Below, piece by piece: positions 1 through 11,861 of a stretch of 64,000 nt of DNA. A program made the position numbers and the translations under genes. The notes under the pieces are model-generated. The model worked only from the letters and a program-made list of their open reading frames with translations, was not told the DNA's origin and did not search any database. The stretch comes from Thamnidium elegans (Eukaryota > Mucoromycota > Mucoromycetes > Mucorales > Mucoraceae): NCBI GenBank assembly GCA_025201345.1, contig JAIXMG010000004.1, forward strand, positions 434,001-498,000. Direction: 5' to 3'. Every line of letters starts with the position of its first letter. Position 1 is the first letter of the stretch.

Positions 1-1
1 T

Positions 2-904
2 TATTATTGTGCACAGAGACATAATGCTTTTTTAGCAAGTGTTGACTCTTGGCTTACCGATATCATGCATCCCCACAATGAACCAGATACCCCACCCTCC
101 ACATTACCCAACACAGATATTCCCCAAACACTTGTCTCTAAACGTATGGAATTTCAAAAGCTAATGTTCTTCTATACCAATTTGATATTATTACATCGTC
201 CCTATGTAAATGACGTCGTTACTTCCAGAACCTGTACTCGACCTTCTTATGATATCTGTAGCTATGCTGCCATTATTGTAACTGATGCAGCTTCTGGACT
301 GAACAGTGATGATTTGCTTTACCACTCCAAGTCGCCTATGATTGCATACGCACTTGTGATGGCAATGCGCGTCCATATCATGAACGCTTCTCATACCTCC
401 AGTGCAGATAAGTTCAGCTCAGATCAAAACTACCAACGCGGTCTTGCTACGCTCAAGAAATTGCCTCAGTACCTCAACCAAAGCTCTTTATTGTTTAATG
501 CAGTAACTGATCTTACTGAACAGTACAATGGTCGATTAACTCTTGTTAATGAACAAGAAGATGAAGATCGCGCCAATTTCATGATACCCGAGTATAACAA
601 TTCTGACCACGATATGCCTAGTCCTTCATCTGTAGATAAAAGAAGAGGATCGCCTTGTTTGACTTCTGCTGCGGAGTCAAGTAACACAACAAAGAAGTTT
701 AAAATTTATAATCATCTTGATTCTGTGCCTTCTCGATCTAAAAAACCTAGAAATCCATCAGGTACTCCTAAAAAGCCTGCAAACCCTAAAAGGTTTTTAG
801 GTCAGACTGTTTTTTCTTCGAAGCCTAAAGAGGCTTCGTCTTCGTCGCCGCAGCCTGAACCTGAACCTGCTCAGCCATTGCATCAACAAACAGCTGTGAT
901 TGCA

Positions 905-945
<41 letters not shown>

Positions 946-967
946 ACAACAGCAACAGCAACAGCAA

Positions 968-1029
<62 letters not shown>

Positions 1030-1558
1030 ACAGCAACAACAACAACATCAACAACAACAGCAACAACAACAATACATACAGCAGCAGCAGCAACAACATA
1101 TACAGCAGCAACAACAACAACACATGCAGCAACAGCAACAACAACAATATATACTGCAACAGCAATTACGGAATGGATCATCGCTTTCACAACAAATGTT
1201 TTCAATGCCAGATCTCAGTAGGGCTTACACATCGTGGATTGCAATGGATACAAGCGGATTACCTGATGAATCTTCTGTAACACATTCACCTGCTCTCGCA
1301 TCTAGTAGTTCAAGTCCTAGTTGTGCTAATATACAAAGCCCTATTTCAGATTTCATTTATAGTTCAGTGCTTCTTGCAGAACTATTTGGACCAGGTGGAA
1401 TTAGCGTGATTGATCCAGCCCTGGATCCTAATTATAATCCGAGTTTACCTTCGTCTGCACTTGTAGATTTAGCTGTTTCAATTGAGCCGGCCGATAGATC
1501 TGCGTACCAAGATACAAGTAATAATGATGTTGATACATTTAGTACTTGTAATCTTTAA
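2..1558 (+). CDS. Fungal zinc-cluster-type transcription factor, C-terminal part (5' end outside window)
   Basis: The reading frame is open to the left window edge (from base 2), so the first in-frame Met at 65 is probably internal and the gene starts upstream. The first ~150 residues have the look of the middle homology region of fungal Zn2Cys6 regulators: helical segments with the phrase FYTNLILLHRPYVND and conserved small/hydrophobic helices. The Zn2Cys6 domain itself would lie outside the window, so DNA binding is inference. A basic Lys/Pro-rich stretch (about 690-800) precedes a long polyglutamine tract of mixed CAA/CAG codons (about 903-1167) broken by His, Tyr-Ile and Met. A Ser-rich acidic tail follows. 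Polyglutamine and acidic tails often act in transcriptional activation. No intron is seen in this part. The gene ends with TAA at 1556-1558. Family assignment is moderately sure; the regulated pathway is unknown. Confidence 0.7.
903..1167 (+). repeat. CAA/CAG polyglutamine-coding tract
   Basis: An imperfect trinucleotide tract of mixed CAA and CAG codons lies inside the transcription factor gene. The mixture of codons suggests selection on the protein tract rather than recent slippage of one triplet. Several open frames on both strands here are by-products of the repeat. Confidence 0.95.
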
Positions 1559-2019
1559 AAACCTCCCGTTATATCATTATTTATATTAATCTCTTTAGTA
1601 TTTTTATTATTGTTTACCCATTTATACCTTTCTTTTCTTTTCTTTTTTCATATATTTCTTCTTTTTTTAAATAAATTCATTATCGTATATTCTGTATAAT
1701 ACACAGACTTTTTTTTTTTTTTTTTTTTTTGAACAATTTAAAGTTGATAGGTGACTTATGTTCCGTTTATCCCATATATTATTTTTAATTTTTCTTGTGT
1801 GTGGGTAAAATAAAGAAAGGATCATTTGTTCATCTCTGCTTATAGTCATATACCGAGAATAAACTTCTCTCCGTATTTTTTTTTTATTCGTGTGTTTACT
1901 ACTGATACTTGACTCCTTTAAAAAAAACGAAAAGAAAGGCATAAACTCCTTCAACTTGATTTTAGGTTAGCTTCCTCTTTTTATTACTTCTTTTATATAT
2001 TCATTATATACAAATCATT
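1559..2019. other. Intergenic spacer, transcription factor / Ras
   Basis: AT-rich spacer with an 18-base T run near 1711 and a smaller one near 1870. It holds the 3' end of the transcription factor gene and the promoter of the Ras gene. No further gene was recognised. Confidence 0.6.
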
Positions 2020-2956
2020 ATGTCTAAAGTTGCTGCTTCTTCCATTTTAAGAGAGTAAGAAAAAAAGTTTAATTTATGTTATACACAAAAGCCTTTTTTT
2101 TTGACGTGTTTTTAAAAAAAAAAATTAGGTATAAAATTGTTATGGTAGGTGAAGGAGGTAAATAATTATTTATTTTTTGGTTTTGAAAAATTATAAATAA
2201 TAAAAATAAAATATAGGTGTTGGTAAATCGGCAATGACCATTCAGTACATTCAATCTCACTTTGTTGACGAGTACGATCCTACTATTGAAGGTATATATT
2301 TTTTCTTTTTCTTTTTTCTTTTTTCTTTTTTTTTTTGTATAACTTATTTTTTAAAAATTTAGATTCGTATCGTAAACAATGCATAGTAGACGGCGAATGT
2401 GCATTACTCGATATTTTAGATACCGCAGGACAAGAAGAATATAGGTAATACAATAAGATTTTTTTTTTTTGTAGACTATAGCTGTATTTAGTTTTTCTTT
2501 AATAGTGCTATGCGAGAACAATATATGAGAAATGGAGAGGGATTTGTACTTGTTTATTCCATTACATCTATTCGATCGTTCGAACAAGTTCAAAAGCTAT
2601 ACGAACAAATCGCTAGAGTAAAAGATCTTGATTCATTTCCAGTTATTCTGATAGGAAATAAATGTGATATAGAACATGATAGACAAGTTCCAATGCAAGG
2701 TAATATACAACTACTACAACAAAATAAGGAGAGTTTTAACGTATTTTTTTTTTCTTGTGTAGATGGAAAAGCATTGGCTAAATATTATGGTTGCCAGTTT
2801 TTAGAAACATCAGCAAAACAAAGAATTCGAATTGAAGAAACATTTTATAGTATTGTACGTGAAATAAGACGATTAAATGATGAAAAACAAGGTAAAAACT
2901 ATCCAAATGAATCAGACCAAGAATTAGGTTGTTGCCATGGTTGCATTATATTATAA
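2020..2956 (+). CDS. ras: Ras-family small GTPase
   Basis: Six exons: 2020-2054, 2129-2157, 2217-2291, 2363-2444, 2506-2699, 2763-2956, all with GT-AG introns and consistent phase, giving 202 residues. The product is a membrane-anchored GTP/GDP switch. Visible motifs are the P-loop VGEGGVGKS (residues 18-26), the effector loop YDPTIED, switch [10 protein letters not shown] with the catalytic Gln, NKCD, and ETSAK. The C-terminus is GCCHGCIIL: a CAAX box ending in Leu (suggesting geranylgeranylation) with upstream Cys residues that could be palmitoylated. The position equal to mammalian Ala11 is Glu (E20), which is unusual, while positions equal to Gly12, Gly13 and Gln61 are retained. An N-terminal extension of about ten residues precedes the G domain. 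Fungal Ras proteins steer cAMP/MAPK signalling, morphology and polarity. It could belong to a Ras paralogue such as the fungal Ras3 type; the subtype is not settled. Confidence 0.93.
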
Positions 2957-3667
2957 TAACATGTCCTCGTGGTTTTCTCTTTTTGTACTACTTTTCTTCT
3001 TTTAAGTAGAGTCGACTTTTTTCCTCTCCAAATAATTATCTCACTTAAAAAAACTATCCTATTACTTTATTCTTGTTAGAAATCATCTTTAAAAGAAACA
3101 TAATATATACTTCAAATAAACTGCATAAAAACCTTTTGACTTGTGATAAAACATACAAGTACTCTCTGCATTAATAATTTAAAAGTGTCTTACAAATTTT
3201 AAACAAATTACATATAAAATAGAACACATCTTTAAAATAGCCTTTTTTTCATAGCAATACTAGCTTCTAGATCACACACACACACACACACACACACTCT
3301 CTCTCTCTCTCTCTCTGGATACATTTTTGTCTTCTAGTCGTAGATTCTTCTGCGGATAGACGAATGAAACCCGATACCGCTTTAAACAAGAATATATCAT
3401 ACTGACCCCAATTAGCTTTACCTGTGCGGGATTTAGATGATCTACAGCCAAAAAAAGAAAAAAAAAACTCTTCTCATCATGCTACAAGTTCCCAAAAGCT
3501 AACTCTGGTATGGTTCCTAAATACAAATACATGGTTTCATTTGTCTTTTACTCATAATTTTATTTTACTTTATCCAAAATAGGTATGCTAAGCAATCTGC
3601 AAATTTCTTACACCGTGTTTTTTTTAAAAAAAAAATTGACTGTATATTATAATCTATATGTATATAT
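2957..3667. other. Convergent intergenic region, Ras / UTP7 3' ends
   Basis: AT-rich spacer between two 3' ends. It holds the dinucleotide repeat listed separately and a slightly less AT-rich patch at 3335-3440 in which I see no convincing exon. Confidence 0.5.
3273..3316 (+). repeat. (CA)n(CT)n compound microsatellite
   Basis: About 13 CA units run directly into about 9 CT units, in the non-coding space between the convergent ras and UTP7 genes. It is seen directly in the sequence. Confidence 0.95.
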
Positions 3668-5501
3668 CTATTCAAAAATGTCGAGTGTTGTAAATGGTTT
3701 ATCCTTATTCTTTTCTTTTTGTGCATTTGCTCTTTCTGCAGCAATCTTTTCTTCCATATCAACCTATTATGACGATAATAATTAATATCCACTATACTGT
3801 ATGTATATATGTATGTGTGTTCACTTACCAATTTATGATCTACTACGTTCTTATTCTTCTTACGCTTATGTCTCTTTAATGCAGAGTTTCTACCTCTCAT
3901 TCTCTTCTTATCCTTTTCTGGTGAATCAGGCAATTTTGCTAAACGTTCTTCTTCACGCTTCTTCATAATTTCAGCCTTTGTTAACTTATTGATCTTACCG
4001 ATCTGTGTAGGATCTAATACAATCATATCAGGTTGAAGTTTATCCAATAATGTATGTACTTCAGTCTCTTGTCTTTGTCTCTTTGTTTCGAAAGGATTGG
4101 ATTCAAGTGTATCGAAATTAGCTTCACCAGCTCCAGGAATAATCAAACTAGAGATACCCTTTTGATGTCCAACACCCAATACATCTTCAAATGGTACGAA
4201 TTTTGTATCGGTGATCATTGATCCGCTTTCAAGATGTGTCATATAAGGTGATTGTTGTCTTGTCTTGAACACATCCTTCCATACTTGTACAGTTGTATTT
4301 ATACCGACACTTAATAATCCAGTATCTGAGATATCTAAACTAGTAGCTGTGCGAGGTGTATAATATTCATGCAAACATCCGTAAGTACGGATATCCCAAA
4401 TCTTTAATTGTCCATCAGCGCCCGATGTAGCCATATAGTTTCCACCTTTCTCTACAGCCATAGCTCTCACAGGTCCACGATGACATTGCATTTTAACAAG
4501 AGGTGCTGGCATCGAGGGAGACCAAAGTGTCACTAATCCATTTTGATGACCTAAATGAATCACTGCATTAAATCTATTTTGTGTCATGGTGTTACAGGGT
4601 CCCAACTTGGTACGTCTTTCAGCAACTAATTCTCCTGTAGATGTATCTTGGTATTTTAAATAACCGTTACTGCCGATGGTCGCAAGTAAATAATGATAAG
4701 GTAAAAATTCAAGGCGATCTACGTAGGTGTGGTTGATAAGACGATGAATTTCGAGACCGGATTTATCGTAAATGTAAACGTACTTCTTTTGTGCTGCTGC
4801 TAACAATGTTTCGTTATGGAGCCATCTAAGAGAAAAAAAAGAAGTAGATTTAGCATATGTATATTTCATTGGTTTGTTGTTGCTATTGCTTACTTGACAT
4901 CACGAACTGTTTCTTTTACATGTGTTTCAAAATGAAGTCCTCCTGTTTGCCAATCGAAGGCAGCAATGTGTCCCTTTTGACCACCAATTAACAAATGACG
5001 ACCGTTTCTGGTATAGTCAATAGCATATGGACCGTATTCAGGTAAATCGAGTGAAAAGATCTAATGAAAAGATTATGTTAAATACTTGGAGTAAAATTGT
5101 TGTTCTTTTTCTTTTACCTTGCTTGCTGAATTGACATCGAGACTGGAAAAGATTTGATCTTGTCTAAATTTAAAGGTCTTTTCCATACCCTCAGCTTCAA
5201 GGAAACCACTTTCTTCTTGTAACAATAATTCTGCTTTGGCTGCTGCACGAGCTGCATCTCGGGTTTGCTTTTCTTGGTGAGATAATTTAGCTCTCAACTT
5301 TCTATCTGCTACTTTCTACGATTCAAGAGAAAAAAAAAAAGCATGTTAGTATATATAGCTGTCAAAAATATGCAGACAAATTGTGTATATGCAGTTTACT
5401 TTGGTTGAAGGGTCGCCTGTAACACGTAAATATTTCTCTTCATTCTTAACAGGTTCGTCTTCAGTAGACACCTTTTGTACTGTCTTTTTATTCTTTGCCA
5501 T
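3668..5501 (-). CDS. UTP7: U3 snoRNP-associated WD40 protein, UTP7/WDR46 (BING4) type
   Basis: Five exons on the minus strand: 5400-5501, 5118-5315, 4894-5060, 3829-4825, 3668-3763. Phases all close, giving about 519 residues. It is a nucleolar component of the small-subunit processome needed for 18S rRNA maturation. The sequence has a Lys-rich start, an Ala/Glu-rich helix (second exon), then WD40 blades with recognisable units such as [12 protein letters not shown], and the BING4-type C-terminal region with [13 protein letters not shown] and [10 protein letters not shown] followed by a very basic RNA-binding-like segment ([16 protein letters not shown]). The start ATG at 5501 is chosen because it opens a short basic N-terminus in phase with the second exon. 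It lies tail-to-head behind the WNK kinase gene with a 235-bp gap, so its promoter is short. Assignment is firm on overall homology; the last exon is supported by splice phase only. Confidence 0.9.
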
Positions 5502-5736
5502 TGCTTTTTTTCGTTTCTTGGAAAGAATGAAGGGGGGAGTTAAAGCAAAAAAAGAAAAAAAAATACACATACAAAAAAAAAAAGAAAAATGAATGCAGTA
5601 AAACCTGTCACATAAGCCACTAGATTTTTTTTTTTTGCATGTGCATTTTATATCAGTGGGGAACAGCATGGAGTCTTTTGTAAAGTTTATAAGTAAAAAG
5701 TATTTTATTAAAAAGGGGGGGGGGGAATATGAACAG

Positions 5737-7635
5737 TTACAAGAATTGATCTTGTTCATCAATAGGAGTATTTGTACCACTTGAAGTGGCTCTTGATCTT
5801 TGAAATGTTTGCTTTTTACCGACCAACATGTTTTTTAAGGCACGTAAAGCAAATACAGTTAGACCAATACCTGCCCAGTCTTCATCGTGTAAATCACGTA
5901 AATCACCTACAGTCATGATATCTTGATTTTGCAATTTGTAAACCCATTCTAGAGCTTTATCCTTATTACGATTGGAGGCAGCAGCGGTTTCTAATACAAA
6001 AGTTTGAATGCTGGTATCATTGGGATATTCAGACGAATCAATAACAGACGACAAGATGTGATCGTCAGTATGAAGTGGTATATCGTTTTCATACTCTACA
6101 TCTAAAGCCAATCTTGCTTGTTCTAGTGCGGTCATGGTATCTTTATATCTTTCTTCAGCTAATTGAGTTCTTTGTTCAAACGATTCACATAACTTTTCAA
6201 CGTCTAATATTTTATCTCTGGCAGCAACTAAGTCTTTTTTAGCGCGTTCTAATTCAGAGCGAATATCGTTTTCTCTTCTCCAAACCATTCTATCATCTTC
6301 AATTCTTTCAGCAGCAGAGTTTTGTTGTTTATTTAAGTCACGTAATAATCTGTTGATATCGCCAGTAATTAATTGTTGGTATCTTTCAGGTAAAACTTGC
6401 TCTTCAATCATTTCAGCTACAACGTCTTCAGCCGTATCGGTATCCGCATTAAATTCAAACTTAACAGATAATTTATCCATTCCTTTAAATACAACTTGTA
6501 AAGTCAATTGTTTCATGGTGATATCGGTTGCTAGTAATACAACTTCAGGTTCAACCGCTAAAAACGAATGCTCTAATATCTCTAAGGCAGACATACGATC
6601 ATGTTCAGAGGCTAAACAATTATTAATTAAACTTAAAACTTCCTCATCATTTACTCTTGATAAACATTCAGGTCGAATCGTTTGTGTGACCTTTTTAAAT
6701 ACTTGTGCAGCATTGGTACATTCATTATAAGGGTATTCGCCAGTAACCATCTCTAAAAGGCACATACCAAAGGCATATATATCCACTTTTTCATTATATC
6801 CTTTTTCTTCGTACATTTCAGGTGCCATAAATTCAGGTGTACCAATAACAGTATATTTTTTATCCACCTTCATTTCGGCAGTACCCATATCACCAATCTT
6901 TATCTCGCCGTGTGCACCGTTGATAAAGATGTTGTCACACTTGATGTCTCGATGGATAATAGTAGGTTGATGTCCGTGTAAATAAACTAATCCCTTCAAG
7001 ATTTGTCGACACCATCTCTTTACAATCTTCATGTTGGGTAAAGGTGATAACTTTCGAATATATTCTCGTAATGTACCAGATGTCATAAGTTCTGTAATAA
7101 ATATAAATTCGGTTTCATTATACCACGCTTCATGAAACGTAATAATATTAGGATGTCTTACTGACTTTAATATTTCTATTTCATGACCAAACGCCTTTAC
7201 CTCTTGTCTTGGCGCCTGTTTTTATATATTGTTAATTATATGGACACTTACACATATAATACTTGTATATAATGTATATGTATTTACCTGAAGTACATTC
7301 CATGCTACTTCGTATCCTTCTTCTCTATCAATTGCTTTGTAAACTACTTTAAAAGCCCCTTTACCCAAAAACGTGTTCAGCTTTGCAAATCTTCCGTTGT
7401 TTGATACTTCAATGACTCTTTCTGTATCTTGTCTTTCGTCAATTTCAGTATTTGGATTCATCCATACTCCTCCAAATGGCTCCATATGAGGCTGTCTTTC
7501 ATACTCTGGAAACTGTGCTGCCAATTGTCGAACTAGAGAAAGCGAACTGGTTGTACTTTGTTCGTTATTTATTTCGGTTGAAGAGGGACTATAAACACCT
7601 GAATCTAACGAATCTTCACTTTTAGATTTATCCAT
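5737..7635 (-). CDS. WNK (with-no-lysine) protein kinase with C-terminal SAM-like domain
   Basis: Two exons, 7288-7635 and 5737-7215, give 608 residues. WNK kinases respond to chloride, osmotic state or crowding and act through downstream kinases in animals; their role in fungi is little known. The hallmark is visible: the glycine loop GKGAFK (91-96) carries the lysine that WNKs use for ATP, while beta-3 reads VAWNVLQ (110-116), with Asn in place of the usual Lys, as in plant WNKs. Other motifs are HRDIKCDN (204-211), DMG instead of DFG (about 225-227) and GTPEFMAPEMYEEK in the activation segment. After the kinase domain comes an OSR1_C/PF2-like segment (VVFKGMDKLSVKFEF), a coiled coil (about 390-480), and near residues 545-590 a SAM-like helix bundle (DIMTVGDLRDLHDEDW). 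It is divergent from CNOT9. Identity as WNK is firm; the SAM call is by pattern. Confidence 0.92.
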
Positions 7636-8357
7636 TTTTGTTGTTATTATTTTGTTGCTGTATTAAAAAAAGGGGGGGGGTCGCCTCTTATTATTTTGAG
7701 AGAGGGTGAGTGGGGTTGTTGTTTTCTTTGTTTTTTAATCTAAATTCTTTTCTAGCAACCCAACATTACGTAGGGATGATTACTTTTTTTGTTTTTAAGG
7801 AAAAGAGTTTTTTGAACCAGTAAAATATAATAATTAAAGAAACCAGGTACACCTTACCTGAGTTTTTTTTTTATTTTATAATAAAAAAAATTGCTCCAGA
7901 GGCTTTTGTAAAAAAAAACAAGCTGGCAATGAAAATAAAAAACATTCCCACTGCTCATTTTAGGCACACCACACCTTTCTCTTACCTTATGGTAAACGCA
8001 AACGTCTTTTTTCGGCGTCATCTTTCGGCCTTTGTATTAACTAAACTGGTAGTCTATATTTTACTTTACTACACATGATAATACATAGTAGTAGTTTTTT
8101 TTTCTCTTGTTGAGTTTTATACCCGTAATATACATTTTAACGTGTACTCTCACTTCTAAAAAAAAACTCCTTATCGAGACCATGTTTTTTTTCGCTGAGT
8201 CTTTTATTTTTTTTATTTTTTTACACCACGAAAAAAGAGCAACACACCAAAAGATTGTGCTCAAAAGCATATGATTGGTTTATACGAAAAAAAAAACCAT
8301 AATAAATCTTTTTTATTTTATTTTTTTCTCTCTTTCTCTTTTTAAATATAAAAAAAA
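7636..8357. promoter_or_regulatory. Divergent promoter region, WNK kinase / CNOT9
   Basis: 722 bp separate two start codons that face away from each other, so this must hold both promoters. It contains a CRE-like TTACGTAG near 7769, G- and A-runs next to the WNK start, and an oligo-A leader directly before the CNOT9 ATG. No conserved gene was recognised. Confidence 0.6.
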
Positions 8358-9877
8358 ATGCATCCCAATTCGCACCTTCATCAATACCTGCAAGCAGGGG
8401 CTGCTAATCCACTTCCAGCTTCACTGCAACAACAACAACAAGCTGGTAACAACATGAACGCGTTGTCTCAACATTTTCCTGCTATGAATCGTTCAGCTGG
8501 AGGAAATAATGCCGATCCTTTTGTTTATGCTCAAATGATGAATAATCAGGTTGGTTCACAAGCTATGCCCATGTCTGCCAACTTTGTTATGCAACAACAA
8601 CAACAACAGCAACAACAGCAACAGCAACAGCAACAACAGCAACAACAGCAGCAGCAGCAGCAACAACAGCAACAGCTTCATGAACATCAAACTGCTCAAA
8701 AATTACAACAATTAGATGAAGAAAAGATTTACGGACTTGTGGTCGAATTACTCAATCCTGCTACGAGAGAACAAGCTTTATTAGATTTAAGTAAAAAAAG
8801 AGAACAGTATGAAGATTTAGCATTAGTTTTATGGTATTCTTATGGTAAGTCACTTTTTCATTTTATTTGTGTGTAGTGAACCTTATTAACAACACACATG
8901 CAATAAAAAAAAAAATAGGTGTTATTCCTGTATTACTTCAAGAGATTGTTACTGTATATCCTTTATTAACACCTCCTACTTTAAGTGGTGGAGCTTCCAA
9001 TCGTGTTTGTAACGCACTTGCTCTTCTCCAATGTGTTGCCAATCATAACGAAACACGGAGCTTATTCCTTCAAGGTAAGTTAATTAAAGCAAAAAAAAAA
9101 AAAAAAAAAAAAAAATCCAGTCTGCTAAATATATATATATATATATACATTGATAGCCCATATTCCTCTTTACCTTTACCCCTATTTGAATACTACAAGT
9201 AAAACTAGACCTTTTGAATATTTAAGATTGACAAGTTTAGGTGTTATTGGTGCTTTAGTTAAAGTAAGGAGCGATTTATTACTCCAAAAAAAAAAAAAAA
9301 AAAAAAAAAATAACTCATTATTTTTGTATGTAGAACGATAACCCAGAAGTCATTAGTTTCCTTTTATCAACCGAGATTATTCCTCTTTGTCTTCGTATTA
9401 TGGAAACTGGAAGTGAATTATCAAAGACTGTTGCGATTTTCGTTGTTCAAAAGATTCTTTTAGATGAGACAGGCTTGGTAAGTTTTTATGTTATGCATGT
9501 AGAACATGTTATTCATCCTTGTTCGTTTAGTATTATATCTGTCAAACATACGAACGTTTCTATGCTGTAGCTACAGTTTTGCATAATATGGTGAATCAAT
9601 TAGTCGAAAATCAAGCTATGCGTTTGCTTAAACATGTTATTCGTTGCTATTTAAGATTGTCTGAAAACCCAAGGTATTTTCTTTTTTGTTTTGTTTATAA
9701 CACGAATTTTTTTCGTTAACTTTTATGGAAACTTTTTTTAGAGCACGTGAAGCATTACGTCAGTGCCTTCCTGAACCACTTCGGGACTCTACTTTCCATC
9801 AAGCATTGAAAGATGATATTGCTACTAAACGTTGTCTTGGTCAATTATTACTTAATCTTTCTGATGGTATTAACTAG
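8358..9877 (+). CDS. CNOT9: CCR4-NOT complex subunit 9 (Rcd1/CAF40)
   Basis: Six exons: 8358-8844, 8919-9074, 9157-9263, 9334-9477, 9531-9673, 9742-9877; phases close and give 390 residues. The protein is the armadillo-repeat subunit of the CCR4-NOT deadenylase, which shortens mRNA poly(A) tails and controls differentiation in yeasts. Conserved stretches include [78 protein letters not shown] and [12 protein letters not shown]. The N-terminal ~125 residues are a Gln/Asn-rich extension with a polyQ tract (about 8590-8675), typical of fungal Rcd1. The introns contain long A runs (9091-9114 and 9285-9310) and a short AT repeat. The start at 8358 follows an oligo-A leader. Very confident. Confidence 0.96.
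8590..8675 (+). repeat. CAA/CAG polyglutamine-coding tract in CNOT9
   Basis: About 29 consecutive Gln codons of mixed CAA/CAG type lie in the disordered N-terminal extension of the Rcd1 homologue. Confidence 0.9.
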
Positions 9878-9891
9878 AGTGCACACGAGAA

Positions 9892-9923
<32 letters not shown>

Positions 9924-10369
9924 ACACCTTCTTTGCTTCAAAAATCCCCCCCTTTTTTTTCCTTACATATCTTTTTTTTTTTTTATATTTAATCATTTTT
10001 AACAGGCAGGCCGCTTATAATAGATGTATATTTTTTCTCTTTTTTTTTACTTTTTTCATTCACAAGATTCCCCCCTTCACACTTTCTCTGTAAAAAAAAA
10101 AAAAGAAAAAAAATCCAAAAAAAAAAAAAAGAAAAAAAAAATCCCCACACACGCACACACATTTGAAATATCTTTTTTTTTCCATTCACTTTTTCACATA
10201 GTATGAACCCATTATAAACACTACTTTTTACATATTTATAAAAAAAAAACTGTCACATCCCAAACCTGTTATTGTGTACTGTAATGATGAATTGTTATAA
10301 TAATTTCATATACTTATGAACTTATTTTAATAAATAGGAAACAAACTTTCCATACAAATAACTTAATAT
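9878..10369. other. 3' flank of CNOT9, low-complexity
   Basis: The region holds an AACAA pentamer run just after the stop (9895-9920) and alternating T and A homopolymers (9950-10250). It contains nothing that looks coding; open frames here are Lys/Phe runs made by homopolymers. Confidence 0.6.
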
Positions 10370-10707
10370 AATCATATCATAATCGCTTGAAAACTTATTA
10401 TCTTGGTAAAAGTAGAGGCCAAAATCATCACATAGATAGAATAATTTATACTCTTACTCAACTATTAGAACCTGGTGTTAAAATAATTTGCTTAGGAGAA
10501 ATTGGCGTTGTCAGAAGCAATGCTGCCGAAGCAATGCCCTTTCATATTGTCCAAACTATGATTTCTCAACACTACTTAAGTGGCTGTACTTGTCCTGATT
10601 ATAATGCTCTCTGTAAACATATATTCCTTGTTTCTCGTGTAACAAAATTGCCTTTTACCTTCAAGAAAGATACTATTATGTCTATCGGTGTTACTCTGTA
10701 TAAATAA
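10370..10707 (+). pseudogene. SWIM zinc-finger transposase fragment (MULE-type C-terminus)
   Basis: An isolated frame of about 110 residues with no good start codon. It contains the zinc-binding SWIM motif as CTCPDYNALCKH followed by IFLVSRVTKLPF, preceded by LKTYYLG and a short linker. This pattern is the C-terminal DNA-binding part of Mutator-like (MULE) transposases common in Mucoromycota. The transposase core is absent upstream (an in-frame TAA lies at 10369-10371), so this is a relic or captured fragment. It is not adjacent to the MULE at 57-59.5 kb. Whether it is expressed cannot be judged. Confidence 0.6.
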
Positions 10708-10799
10708 CAGCTCCAAGCAATTCAAAGATGATCCTGATAACTTAAAAAATCCTCATAACCATCAAAAAAGCAAACTAACATAATACTTGTCTTCTGTAA

Positions 10800-10836
<37 letters not shown>

Positions 10837-11861
10837 GTTAATACATAGTCCATAAATTTTCTTTTACAGTGTTTTTCCTACAGTGTTTTTTTTAAGCGTT
10901 TTTTTTTTTAGTCAAGTGTTTGATTTCATGGAGGTTCATAAATGATCTTATCAAACTTATCCTAATCTTTTTTATTTTATCATATGTATCATTACTGTTA
11001 TTAGATTTAGGTACGCGGGTCACTCCGACAACATTTTACCTGTAAGTATCATACTTATCATAACTGTTATCAGATTTAGGTCACTTCTGTGGCAAAAATT
11101 AGGGCGCTTTTGCACTGAAAAATATATGTAGTATATAAAAAAAACAAGGGATAATAAATAAGATTAAAACTGCGGATAGTTATTTATTTCTTATTTAAAA
11201 GTGAATTAATTTCTAATTTAGTTGCTAAATTATCCTGGGTGGTATTTATAGACGAAGATGGATAAACTATATTTTTTGATATCTACACATCTAAGACCTA
11301 GAACCGGGAGCAATGACAAGTAAAACCATCTTATGATTAATAATTGATATCAGTAGTCATTCATATTGCATAAAGATGAATATCTTTACGGGAAAATATT
11401 TTTATTAATTATGTGCGATTTTACCACAACTTCGACTGAATTCTTTTTACATCTTTTATTTTTTTTTCTTTTAAATAGCATCTTTTCTTGTATTTTATTT
11501 TATTACAACATTCCTTGTTTACATAATCCACTTCCGCTGATCTTTACAAACGCCGTAGCTTACTGCACTAAAATTACAGTTACTATAAGCGACAACACTA
11601 TGTATAGATGCAACAACATCAATTGGCTTTATATAGTCTAGCCCGTGTACCTAAGATTTATTGGAGCGTGTTTTTGGAGAAGGTATTTATTGATTAATAA
11701 AAATCGTGACTTTATGAGATGAATAATGCTATTCAATTTTCCGCGTAACAGGGTGTACCGCAATCAGAGATGAATCAGAGTCAACGAGGATTATCGTAGG
11801 CACTACCGACAACACGAGAGTCACAGAAAACACAGTTTTCACAGTTAACGCGAAACTGAGT
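10708..11861. other. Gene-poor spacer with degenerate repeats
   Basis: A 30-base T run occurs near 10803. Two direct copies of a 25-base motif lie at 10988-11012 and 11057-11081 with about three mismatches (ending TTTAGGT). No convincing gene was found; the 91-codon frame at 11366 has no recognisable features. Confidence 0.4.

Noticed and set aside
797..1280. Long open frames on both strands across the polyglutamine tract (poly-Leu, poly-Val/Ala, poly-Asn)
   Set aside because: They are shadows of the CAA/CAG repeat in other frames and have no normal protein composition.
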